Assembly (NCBI GenBank): GCA_964036295.1
Contig: OZ038464.1
Coordinates: 16,360,443-16,424,442, forward strand
Reading direction: 5' to 3'
DNA: 64,000 nt
Origin: Plumapathes pennacea
Taxonomy: Eukaryota > Cnidaria > Anthozoa > Antipatharia > Myriopathidae
Position 1 is the stretch's first letter. Each line of letters opens with the position of its first letter. The position numbers were made by a program, and so were the translations under genes. Below the pieces are notes generated by a model, which had not been told where the DNA came from, did no database searches, and saw only the letters and a list, made by a program, of their open reading frames with translations. Of this stretch, positions 37,901 through 49,100 are shown one piece after another.

Positions 37901-39866
37901 GAACACTTCTTATTCCACGCAAGTTTTCCATCCAAATGCTCTGGTTACAGTTGCGAAAGGAGGCGACGTGCAAGCTGACAACTCGTCCATGTTGAAGTGC
38001 AGCACAGGCAGCTTACTAACAGTCCAGAACTTTTCACATCAAGTTGACACGGAATATAAGAACAAACCTTGCACGCGTAGCATCACAGTTCTCGCTTTCT
38101 CCTGCAAACCATGCGGACCGGGTTTTTACAGCCTCCAGAGAGGAAGCTCGACAGGACTTACTGTCGGAAAAAACTTTCAGTGCTATCCTTGTCCATATGG
38201 TGCAAACTGCACTGGTGCTGAAAATATACTCGCAAGGCAGAATTTCTGGGGATACAAATCTCCCACAGACTCGTCTAAACTGACCTTCGCCGTGTGCCCG
38301 TCCAATTACTGCCTCCCCCCGGACACTGACAACCCTTCAATTTACAACGGTTGCTACGGCAACAGGTCGGGAGTCCTGTGCGGTCAGTGCAAGCCACACT
38401 TTGCAGAGGCTTTATTTTCCACGGAGTGCAAACACAAGAACGATTGTGATGACCACTGGTTCTGGGCGCTGTTCATCGTTTTCGTTTTGGCTTTGGCGCT
38501 GTATTTTGTGCTCAAGCCTCCCTTGGTTCACTCTGTCATGAAGCACGTGCTTTGGTTCACAAGTAAACATCAATCACCTGCCGAAGGAGAACCCTCTCCA
38601 CCACAACACGCGGACAAGGGATATTTGAAGATTGTGTTTTACTTTTACCAGATTGCTGAGGTCTTGATGCTCGAATCCTTCCTGGCTCTTCTCTATGAGG
38701 TGCATATACTTTCTGCCTTCGTGGCCGCTTTCAACTTCCAAGCGAGGCTCCCTGTAGAGGGGGGAAGCTCAATCTGCCCATTTCCTGGAATGACCGCTGT
38801 CTCCAAAGAACTCTTTCTCGCCTCAGGAGTCATCGGAACGTTTGTTGCCATCCTGCTGTTGTTTCTCGCCCATTGTGCTCTGAACTTAGTCAGGAAGTTT
38901 CAGCGACCTTCCACAGCACGATATGTGGGAGCCTTATTGGAGACTCTGTTGCTCGGCTACGCGAACCTCGCTAAAACCACGGTGAAGTTGCTGACGTGCG
39001 TCCCACTGGATAAAATGCGTCTGTTTTACGATGGAAACATACAGTGCTACCAGTGGTGGCAGAACCTGTTTATAGTTTTCCTGGTGATCTTTGTCATGCC
39101 CTTCATTGCTGTGCTCTTCTGGGGATCGATACAGCTGCACAAGGGACGCTGTACGCCTGGGGAATTCTTGTTCGCTTGTTTTCTGCCTCTGCCGTTCATC
39201 GTCCACCGCATCATCAAACGGTTGATGCGAAAACCAAGTGAAACTCCACGTGTAACGCCAAGCTGCACAGAACACCATGCGGACAACCGTGCTGCGCTTT
39301 GCAGAATTCTGCACGAGCCGTTCCGCCTTCCTACCGAGCGAACAAGAGGCACTCTGTACTGGGAGGGCGTCTTGACTGGTAGGCGTTTTATCATCCTGTG
39401 CATGCACTCCATGATCGCAGATCCACTTCTTCGTTTGTTTCTGGTAACGCTCGCTTGCCTTGTCTTCCTCGTGCATCACATGGCAGTAAAGCCTTTCAAA
39501 AACTCTACAGCCAACTTGTGTGAAGCCATTTCGCTCTTCACCCTGGTCTTGATCGCGACCATCAACTTGATCAAGGCAAGCTTCGTTTCTACTGGCACAG
39601 TTCTGTTGGATCCGACCAAACAGCACATTCGTTTCATGGAATGGCTGGAAGTCATCTTGCTGGGAGTTCTTCCAGTGATGTTTGTTTTCACGATCACCTT
39701 TGGCATTCTCTCCCTGGCAATCCGCTGTATCATAAAACTCGTCAAAAAGTGTTCCTCTGTTGGTCGTGCAACTTCTACGAGGGAGGGAATGTCACCGGAG
39801 CAAAACTCGCCTGTAACCAACCCTGGGGAAAGTACACCTCTCATACATAACGTTCGAAATGACTAA
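34916..39866 (+). CDS. Giant beta-helix / multi-pass membrane protein, tandem copy 2 (5' frame disrupted)
   Basis: Exon 1 (34916-35003) encodes the same signal peptide with three extra residues and a GTAAGT donor. The homologous acceptor (AGCAG, 35650-35654) leads into DFLEPSGFDGENIYVS, but against copy 1 there is a net loss of 8 bases near 35730, and that frame stops at 35767. Downstream the original frame is open to 39866 over about 1,300 residues, with beta-helix, Cys-rich segment and all membrane spans. A strong acceptor (TTTTTTTTCATCTGCCCAG, ending 35950) lies in the right phase to join exon 1 to this frame as GQSNVTVQS, skipping about 100 residues. So the locus may be a decaying copy or may make a shorter protein. 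It differs from copy 1 mainly at 37020-37560. Confidence 0.75.
35177..35365. mobile_element. Pogo/Tigger-type MITE, copy 2
   Basis: Ends tacagtagaaccccgctat and GGGGTTCAACTGTA are inverted. The interior has GTTCGAGAT repeats. It is about 189 bp, related to the element at 33651, and lies in intron 1 of membrane-gene copy 2. Copy 1's intron lacks it, so it went in after the duplication or was lost from copy 1. Confidence 0.68.
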
Positions 39867-39869
39867 GCA

Positions 39870-40520
39870 TAGAGTTTTCTCAGGACAGAACAGTACTCTG
39901 AGTATTAGTGAGTTTTCCCTTTAACAACGAAGCGGTTACTTACCAACAGCTTTGGGTGAATAACATAGTATTTGATAGGTAATGTAATGTGCTTGAGCAG
40001 CATGTTACTAAGGCCGTGGTTACACTTCCACTAGAAGCGCGCTTACATTTACTTGACCTTCTAGCACATGCTTGCTTGTATGCGAGGTTCTAAGCTAGGT
40101 TCAAGAGATTGAGATTGCTAAAAATAATGTGAAGTTGTATAATGATTTGATTACTACATGAATCGTTAGAAGCCAAGAGAAAAACACTAGTCCATTATTA
40201 ACATTTCCTTCTCAAATGCCTAGTATGTAATGCTGACAAACGTAACGCCCTTTTTCAAGAACTTAGCAAGTCAGTGACCATCTATAAAGAACTTATTTCA
40301 GCCCAAAACAGCAAAATATATATACGTGTGTTTTCAAATTAAAAATCCCTATAGCCTGTACAAATCTAACATTATACCCATACCTAATGTTATATAATAC
40401 TACTTATACTATTAGAGAAAAAAACCTACGTACATCAGTCACATGGTTCTCTAATAAAAAGTTGTCTTGTCTCTTGTCAAGATGAAGGTTTACTCACGTC
40501 AATGTCGGTATCGCCGTCAC
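39870..40520. other. 3' flank of copy 2; no gene recognised
   Basis: AT-rich, no open frame of note and no clear repeat. Confidence 0.45.
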
Positions 40521-40524
40521 GTGC

Positions 40525-40632
40525 ACCCGTACTTGCGGTTGGATTTTCCGCTGACTAGTGTTGTTTCTTGACTGCCGGGCAGGCTCAAGGAGAAGTTGTG
40601 TTTGATCACCCCCTTCGTTGTGCTTCAGATAG
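40525..40632 (+). pseudogene. Decayed first exon/promoter of a third tandem copy
   Basis: The order GGTTGGAT, ...GTGTTG, TTTCTTGACTG, CAGGCTC, TTTGATCACC, CCCTTCGTTG follows the 5' leader and signal-peptide exon of the two upstream copies (GGTTGGATC, GTGTTGAAATGG, TTTCTAGACTGG, CTTTGATCATCTCCCTCTTTG). The ATG is not kept and no beta-helix exon follows within several kilobases. Similarity was judged by eye. Confidence 0.4.
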
Positions 40633-40999
40633 TCGACCATACAACCAGGATCATCACACCTCCACGTTGGACTGATCTAATTATTTTCGGCTGACAATTA
40701 AACAACAATATTCAGTTAGCTATACGTTTACATTATTGACGTAATACAGAGCAAACTAGCTGCCTATAAGTTATTGTGCAGACCATCAACAAAAATTTAC
40801 CCTATAGCCAATTTGTCAGAAATTTTCACCTCCACGGCATAAGCAAATTTTAATACTTTTTCTGGCAAATCCATTTTCAGCGCCAAATACTCACTTCAAA
40901 GGGCTGCTGTGGTCTGGGTGAGCCTGGCTGATAGTTCTCTGTTACACTGTAACAGCTGGCAGGCTGTCCCAGTGCGACTCGCTTGACAAAATGTCGGGG

Positions 41000-41335
41000 A
41001 CTTCTGTCACAAAGCAGGTTAGCAATGATTGAGCAGAGCCTTGTTCATTAGACAGCCTTCATGAGACTTCACGACAGTGAAATATGAAACACTCACAATC
41101 GTGTGCAAGCCTAAAAGCGCTTCTTGAGACTTCACAATCTCTTCATCAGAGTCTTTGATCAGGCAAAGCAGTGGATAATCAAACAGTCTTGTTTGAGTAC
41201 AAGAATCTCTTCGATACTCCACGATCTCTGTTCCAGTCTTTGATCAGGTTGCAGAAGCAGTGAATAATGAAACAGTCTTGAGTGAATACAAGAGTCTTCT
41301 TGGGACTTCGCGACAGTCACTCAGGTGTTTGGTCT
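41000..41335. repeat. Imperfect tandem repeat, period about 90-100 bp
   Basis: The string GTCTTTGATCAGG ... AATxAAACAGTCTTG ... ACAAGAxTCTTC ... ACTxCxCGA recurs at about 41150 and 41240, with a more diverged unit before (GAGACTTCACGACAG, about 41063). No open frame spans the units. Confidence 0.6.
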
Positions 41336-41349
41336 GGTCTTATTCCGGG

Positions 41350-42125
41350 ATAGGAGTAAATGCAATATTGGGACAAATAAGCAAAGTTTGCTGAAAAATA
41401 GCACGATGTAAAGCACGTTCCACCAACTTGTTTCGCAATTTTCATTTGAGTGTTGCGAGAGATTAGTTGTTAAGAAAATTCTAACGAGGTAAATTATTTT
41501 ACATTGGCGAACAGATTTATTAAAATTTAATACCTCTTTACAAGCTATTAATAATAATGTCCCCGATTGCTCTCATTGTTTAGGTCCCAAGGACAATTTA
41601 TTGAAACAAACTATGAATTCCTTCAATGGAATAAAATGACTACTAACCTCCCAGCAAGTGCATGATTTTGTTTCGGGATGGACTCGGGATTTTGTTTCGG
41701 GATGGACTCGTTATCTTCAACGAGCCTTGACCTCTGACCGGCATGCTTTTCGAACATGCAGTCGCACTAATACACTGAGGACGTACGGTAAGGCGCGCAT
41801 GGATTCTCTAAATGAATGCTTTAAGATATTCAATTTATTAGTGGGAATTTAATAATTCTGGCACCAGACAGCATAAGACCATTGTTGAAATCAACAAGCG
41901 TGATCATACACCGATGGTCAATCGATAGCACTTCAAATAATGCGAAAAAATTATATCCATCCACGTGTTGGTGGTAATTTGTGCTCAAACTCAAACAGCA
42001 ATAAGAATTAATGAGCGTAGCCCTTTCAGGGTCATGTTTCCCCGTCCAAATTGATTTTAAAATACAAATATGGAATCAACCCAACAATAACGCGAGTACG
42101 CGGCTATAAAAGTGTCCGTGTCGAG
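41350..42125. other. No gene recognised
   Basis: Contains a perfect 21-bp tandem duplication (about 41669-41711, unit around TTTCGGGATGGACTCG). Nothing else was identified. Confidence 0.45.
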
Positions 42126-42129
42126 AGAG

Positions 42130-42452
42130 CTTTCCTGGATTAGCTAAACTCTTGTGGCATTTTTAGGCCTGAGAAACGAGAAAGTTCTTCTACTGTAACA
42201 ATGTTTCGAGCTAGAACAAGAGTTTTAGTTAGTCTGCGATGAAAACCTTGCAGTTTGATAATGAAAGTGATCCTCGCAGTTATGAAGCAACTTAAGCAGT
42301 TGCAACGGCTTCAGCGGGAATCAAACCCATGAGGCCTTCGCGATACCTGTGAGATAGTTTGTTGGCTAAGAAGTCGAGAGAAAGAACAGTTTCGGTCCGA
42401 AAATGCCACAGACCTTGAAACCTAACCCAGGATTAGCCTAATCGAGATTTTA
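42130..42452. mobile_element. Family C MITE interrupted by a SINE-like sequence
   Basis: Outer parts match the family C element at 45975 (TGGATTAGCTAAACT start, GTCGAGAGAAAGAA, AGGATTAGCCTAATCGA end). About 100 bp near 42258-42355 are foreign. On the minus strand that insert has a B-box-like GGTTTGATTCC, as in tRNA-derived SINEs. Confidence 0.6.
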
Positions 42453-42647
42453 ACCCTTTCACTCCCAAGCTCAAAATAAAGATTCTCCCAACTTTTTTAA
42501 GAAGAAAATGTGTCGTGAGTAGTGCAGTGAGAATCGATAGTTTAATCAATTTTCATGTGAGCAAGGCCAAGTTCTCCATACTGTATGATATATCTCTGGT
42601 TAGAAAGTGAAGGAGAGAATTGAAGTTGATCACTCTTGGGAAGTTAA
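42450..42647. mobile_element. MITE, family B copy
   Basis: Starts ttaaccctttcactcccaag and ends near a decayed CTTGGGAAGTTAA. Interior matches the copy at 21506, read in inverse orientation. Confidence 0.75.
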
Positions 42648-42821
42648 ACGACCGGGCCCTGAACTGTCAAATAGAACCTACAGGTTTAACCACTCAAATG
42701 AAAGCTCCAAACGAAGACATTCTAATAGCAGTGTCCGAGTTATTGTTGAGTTAAATTTGGACAGAGGAACATGGCAATAAGTGGTTCAAGTGAACCCAGA
42801 ATTCGGCTCAAGCCGCACACT

Positions 42822-43074
42822 TTATTCCAAAATAGCCACCGCGCGGATAAAACCTGGGTCGAGTTACACGAAAACGAGGTCACGACTCACGAGGGCCGCA
42901 TTATTTTGGCGCGTTGTTGCACATGTGAGCACAGTAGTATTGAGGCCTGAAAACAAGCATAAAAACTAAACACTGTTTACTTCTTGGAAATCTTACACCA
43001 GCTGGCCTTCGTGACCTCGTTTCCGTGTAACTCGACCCAGGCTAATCCGCGCGGCGGCCATTTTGGAATAAGGT
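42822..43074. repeat. Inverted repeat at the 3' end of the NOSTRIN-like gene
   Basis: Two arms of about 62 bp (42822-42885 and 43011-43073) are complementary: TTATTCCAAAATAGCCACCG on the left and CGGCCATTTTGGAATAA on the right, with GGGTCGAGTTACACG inside. The loop is about 125 bp. A minus-strand AATAAA (42821-42826) at the arm tip could serve as poly(A) signal for the gene. Confidence 0.7.
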
Positions 43075-43125
43075 GTTTCGTGGGCCTTTACATACTGATC
43101 ATTGAGGAAACCTTCGTTTGGGGTT

Positions 43126-46100
43126 CTAGTCGATCTCCTCCACGTACGTTTCTGGGAACACTCCAGTGTTGCCGTTCATTTCTCCTTGCCACCAGCCCCC
43201 GCCAAGTTTGGCCGTAACATAAATGATGTCTCCGGCTGTAATGGTCAGTTCATCGTCACGCTGTGCTTCATAATCGTACACAGCCCTACACCGACCAGCT
43301 CCTGAAACAAAAAATATATACAAATAAAAAACGTGGCACGAGGGACTGTCCCGGATGTACTGGTGGTGGGGCGGGGCCTGGAGCTTTGGGTGGTGGGTTG
43401 TGAGGGAGCTCTTGTCCAAGAGCATACCAACATAGGTCGTTTGATAAGCTCTAACGAATTTCTCTGTTACTTTAAGATAGCAAACCTGAGTCCAGAGAGA
43501 GAGAAAAGGGTGACAGGGGCTGCAACAAAGCCGACAATGTACTGTCTAAGGTCTGCATGTGCTAATTCAAAAGTGCTTGCAAAGATAACAATTCAATGCC
43601 GATCTTACCTGGAGATGCGGAGGGAAACTCGTCAAAGTCGTCCCCGGCTGCAAAGAGAAGGTACACAGCGTTAAACCCACTCTCGTGAACCAAGCGAAAG
43701 CCAGGTTCACGCGAGAGTGGGAGTCACTCTGTGATCAGGTGCCCCCAACCCCCTACCACCCAACGAAAGCTGGGATTCTCAAACTCGTTCTTGTAACAGT
43801 GGCCTCCATGGCAAATGGTTTGAACCCAGGAGTGTGAACAGTAGGTTGGTTGTGATCGTCCGGGTTAGAGTAGTCTCCAGAAAGACTGTTGTTGGTGACT
43901 GACGTTTCGACTACCTGAGCGGAAGTCATCTTCAGAGTCAAGTGAAAGCATTCGTCAGATGGCGGTATATATGTCTCTGGTTGTTGAAGTGATTGGTCCG
44001 TTATGTCGGCCTATGGTTGGTCGAGTCGGCTTGGTTGTGTTTCGTTATTGGTCAGTTGATGTTCTTTTGTCCTGTTGATTAGTCTATTGTTCGTTCGGTT
44101 GCGTTTGATGTCATCTATCAGTCGTTTGTAAGGTGCCGGTAAAAAAAACAAGCATGCGGATAACGGACGGGCGAGAAGGAGGAAAATTCCATAAGCGATA
44201 AATCGGCTCTTGTAAAGCCAATCTTTACAGTAACTGTTATCGTCCTTACCTCCATCATCCTCTTCCTCATCGTTCGGTGCAGATTCTACTTTAGTGATTT
44301 GGTCGAGTGGAATTCTCAGCACGGTGTGCAGAATGCCCTGGAAATAAAAAGAGACACAACAAACGACTGAGGCTCAACCTAAAGATTGTTTAAGATCTCA
44401 ATAGGAGGATCTTTCCTTACATGTTTTCCTTATTAGTATATAAATCAAATATCAAGCTACAAACAAACAGACTAAAAAAGGACATTATCAAAACTGCAAC
44501 AATTACAAGAGTTGACATAACTGGAGTCAAGCTGCAAACAACAGCCCGTACCTGCTTGTCTCTTGTGCTCTCTATATAGTTCTTTAAACGGTGGTTTGGT
44601 TCAGCTACACCCTTGGAGTTCGCCATAGCACAGCGAAGTTTCCAAATACTTGCTTCTAAACTGTCAATCACTGCATTTGCCTGGTACATATAAGGAAACT
44701 GGAGTTAAAACACGAAGTAAACAAAGCGGCCATAAACACAGCAGCCGAAAGCAGTCAATATCAGATGGCTTACATTACACGGTACTCGTTGCCAATAGTT
44801 TTGAAAAGATGTTTGAGGAAAGGAAGATGTGTGTATAAAACTTGAAAAGATATAACGAATGGATGAACACACGACTGAGCGGTATGGCAACAAGAACACG
44901 CCAAGAATTAAGGAGATAGGACTTAAACAGAGAGACAAGAAAATAAAGAAAACACAAAAATAGAAACACAGAAAGAAAAGGATGGATATGTGGAAAGAAG
45001 GGGGAGGGGCAGGAAGGAAGAAAATAGAGAATGTAGAGATGACCGTTACACTGTCTATTTTCATGTTTTCCTGCCTTACGTGCGTGAGCTGTGACGCTAC
45101 ATCTCCCTGTCCTTCTTCGTTCGTGTAATCAGGAGTGGCAGCGTACGCCTCAAAAAGAGTAGTAATCCCTGTTACGTAAAATGAAAAATATATATATATC
45201 ACTCAAAGAGCTCCGACTCGATTTTCATCCAAAAACTCCGTCATGGTTTGTTAACCCTTCCACTCCCAAGAGTAATCAAGTTCGATGTTTCTCTTTCAGT
45301 TTCTAACCAGAGATATATCATACGTAGTTTTTGTTAGCTTGCTCTGGTGACTTTCAATTCTCACTTCATCACTCACACATTTTCCTTTTGAATGGTTGTA
45401 AATCTTGGGAGAGAAAGGGTTAAAGAAGATGATCGCTTCAAAAGAGCAAAAGCGCAAGAACAATGTGAATAAAAGTCACTTCAAAATTTAGCTTGTCTTC
45501 ATACCTGCTCTGGTTTTCTTTTCTCTCTCAAGAGAACTGGTAAGATGTTGAATCTTGCTTTCTAAACCTTCCTGCCTTCTTTCCAGATTCATAGAATTCT
45601 CAACGTCTGCGTCCTGGAAGTAAGAATAAAAGCGACAGCTTCGTTATTACGCGTCTGACACTTCTTCCTTGCACGCTCCGTCACAATCGTAAAACGAAAC
45701 GGCACTGCTACCAACGTATCTGTTGATAAATCGCAACATTGACGCATGGTTCACGAGCCATACTTGATACATTCAAATAATATACTATTCTGCGAAAATA
45801 TTTAAGACTGATGCCACAACAAAGTTATGAATCGCAGATCAAAACTGTCACACGCCATACCTGCTTATAACTGTTGCTACGATTTATACGCCAATTTCTA
45901 ACCTATGAAACTGCTATATTTTCAAACATCAAACTCTGAACAAAAAGAGGCAGCAAAAGGAGCAAAAACAAGGTGGGCCCAGTTTTTCAAAGCACGATTA
46001 GGCTAATCCTGGATTAGGTCTAAACTTTCTTGTCATTTATAAGCCTGAAAACGTGAACGTTTCGTTCACAACGACTTTCTTGATAACGTTTTAAGCTGGA

Positions 46101-49100
46101 ACAAGCTTACTAATCCATCTTCGAACAAAACGTTGCAGTTTATAGGGAGAGAGGTCGAGAGAAAGAATTTCGTTAATCCTGGATTAGCTTAATCGACTTT
46201 CGAAAAACCGGGCCCTGATTCGTTACTTACATAACACTCATAAAGCACTTGTTCTGCGGGCCCTCGAACGCCTCCTCTCGTTTCTGCTAGAGTTTGTACG
46301 TCCTGTAAAGCGGCGATGTTCCATGCCTCGTTCTTTACACTCTCATAATTCTGAAATTGTGAATGGATTTCTGAACAAAGCTTATCGGCTTAGCTATTCC
46401 CATAATTTCAGCTCTTACTGGTATTGCCAGTTCCAGTGTTGGAAAGTTATGGCATAAAAGGCACTCCAAAAAGTTAAGACAGACCCGGACCCAATTCAAT
46501 AAATCATTTACAAGTGTAGTTTACTACGTTGGGCCGATTTGCCTATACTTTAACCAAACCATGACCAAATACTGTTGCAGCTATGTATGTGAGATCCGTA
46601 GCCATAACTTCTTAGAGACTTTATCATAATAAAACCAAAGTCCGTTTTAGTGGTGGTTTGAATAATGGTACGACTCTAACTAAAAAACTGTCCGAGAAAA
46701 ATAGAAACACTGTAGTAGTGATAATGGTAAATAAAAAACGACGACAAATAAAATAAATAACATGTGTGATAACATGTAGTGTTGTATAAATGTTCTTTAG
46801 TTACCATAATATGATGAAAGTTCTGTAATTATACATTTCCTACATCTTCTGGTAAAACTTGCAAAATAACGCGTATAAAACGTTCAATAATGTGGCCCCA
46901 GAGATTCATTTACTACAATATATCTGAAATACACTGCGTGATTAACACAAAACTAACAGCACATGTACAGTAGGAAGTCTCTATTAACCTGCTGTAACTG
47001 AGGGACCATGGCAGCCAGTATGTTGCCGTACAATGAGAACGCTTCCCGCAAGTTGTTCAGTCTCTCCCCTTCCAGTTTCTCACAGGTCTGCAGTTAAAAT
47101 AACACAGTGAGACTAAATTATGATCTGGGGGGGGGGGGGGGGGGGGGGACTTCCACATAAAACTGACGGGGATGCTCGTCAGGATTTTCGTTTTGACCCC
47201 TAAGAGGTACCAAAACGGGCGTGGCTCGAGCTTGCTTTGACCCCTAAAAGGTACCAATAACAGCATACCAAGAATATAAAGTTTCGATGCCTTTAATTGA
47301 TATCATCAAGCACTTTATCGCTTGCTGTTTTTAAACAAAAAAAGTTCATTCGACTGTCACCGGACCCCTAAACGGTACCACGTCACATAAAAATGTCGGG
47401 TTTGATGTAGTGCATCCTAAGCGGTACCAAAACCTTAATTTTGACTCCTAAGAAGTATGACGAGCATGGACCCCCGTTCTTTTTTATATGGGAGTCCCCC
47501 CCCGGGGGGTAACTCATCACCTGTTGCATCTTGTTTCAAAACGAAGCCAAGTGAAAAACCTTATGAAAATGAATATGACTTACACAAAGATGAACAGATA
47601 AGTTTGAATAATTTTCATAGATGGTTTCGTACTAGGCTTCATTTTTAAAAGGCACAGGTGTCTTGGAAATGGTCTACTGATATCACCAAATAGTGCCTGG
47701 ATTCTGGAACTTTAAGGATTAAAGATGAGCTAGTGTAATGCTATACAGTAAGTTCTATCAGAACTGTGGCATACTGTACCTTCATGTAAATATAACATAT
47801 TAAGAAAAAAAAAAAAAACGCTGGTAGTCATACTATACATACCTGACAATACCTCTCCAGTGCACTTGTCCATTCTAATCTGCACCGTTCTGTTTTTTCA
47901 TAGACCTCTCTGTATTCCCTGTCTGTAAGATTAAGCAACACAAGTCTCATACATGCAACTCACAAGAACATTACCGTGTGGCATGAAGTTTTCGCGGGAG
48001 TTTAATTTCGCGAACTGCCGACTTTTTTGCGTTACATGGGAACAAAGTTTACACCTAATCCAGGATTAGCCCCTAATCGTGCTTTGAAAAACCGGGCCCA
48101 GCAGATGGTCTCCTTGTCTAGTGTTGTTATCAAATTGCTATTCGTTATGTCGCAATTGTAAAGAAGAAGGTCGTAATAGTATTTGCAGTCAATTTTAAAT
48201 TGAAATTCAGTATCTAAATAAATCGCAGATGTTTTTTTCGCGCGAGTTTATTTTCGCGCGATCTAATTCTCGCGGAAATCCGCGCAAATTTAATGCCACA
48301 TAGTCTACTGCACAGGGAAGACACTTAAATTGTCGTCCTGTTTCTGTAAGTTGTCACAGTTCATGCTTACCTGATTTGGCTGCACTGTCCACTGACTTCT
48401 TGCACTTTGCTTCCAGCTGAGTGTGTGAGAAAAGGTTAAAGTACAATATTGGTACAAAGTAGCAACTTAAAAAAATTACACCAACACTCTACCTACCCTA
48501 TTAAATTAAAGTTTAAATGACACATTTATTTGTATTAATTTTGCGATTTTTCACAGTCCTGAAATTCGTGAAATTATAGTGTCTTTCATGCAATAAGGGA
48601 CGTTGAACCAGTGCTGTACATATATCAGCTCATAACTAGACATGTTGTAACTATCTACAATACTACACATGAGAATCCTGCACTCAGACAACATCTATTT
48701 CAACCAAAATGGGTTAGAATCTTGCATCTAGTTTCTATGAAACCAACAGTATACTTTTGGCCAGTCCTTTGGCTTTTGTTGTGTAAGTGGTAAGTGTTAC
48801 TTGACTACTTCAAGTCATGAGAGCATGCAGCTGAAAAGGACAGTTGTCAAGGAAAGAACATGGCTTTAGTATTGATACCAAGGACAGTTGTCAAGGAAAG
48901 AACATGGTTTTAGTATTGATACCTTTGTCATGTCCTTCTCAGATGTGGGTTTGCCTCTTCCCTGCCGGCTCTCTTCCAACTGTTCATGCAAAGTCTCGGA
49001 TTCTTTACACTTGGAGTGTGAGTTGCGTTTTGCCTAAAAACACAAGCACAACACTTGTTATATTTACCAACTCCTTTGTGGTAATGTACAAATATCGCAT

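Noticed and set aside
38934-39626. 230-codon minus-strand open frame
   Set aside because: It is the antisense shadow of the membrane module of copy 2, with a similar shadow in copy 1.
43893-43945. Hammerhead ribozyme in the shared block (minus strand has CTGAAGA ... GAAAC ... GTC)
   Set aside because: The core words are in the right order, but stem II pairs poorly, stem I does not pair, and the SPC25 copy has lost the GAAA. The match is probably chance.
44705-45202. 165-codon minus-strand open frame across NOSTRIN-like exon 13
   Set aside because: The coding part is only exon 13 (45168-45080); the rest is hydrophobic intron translation.
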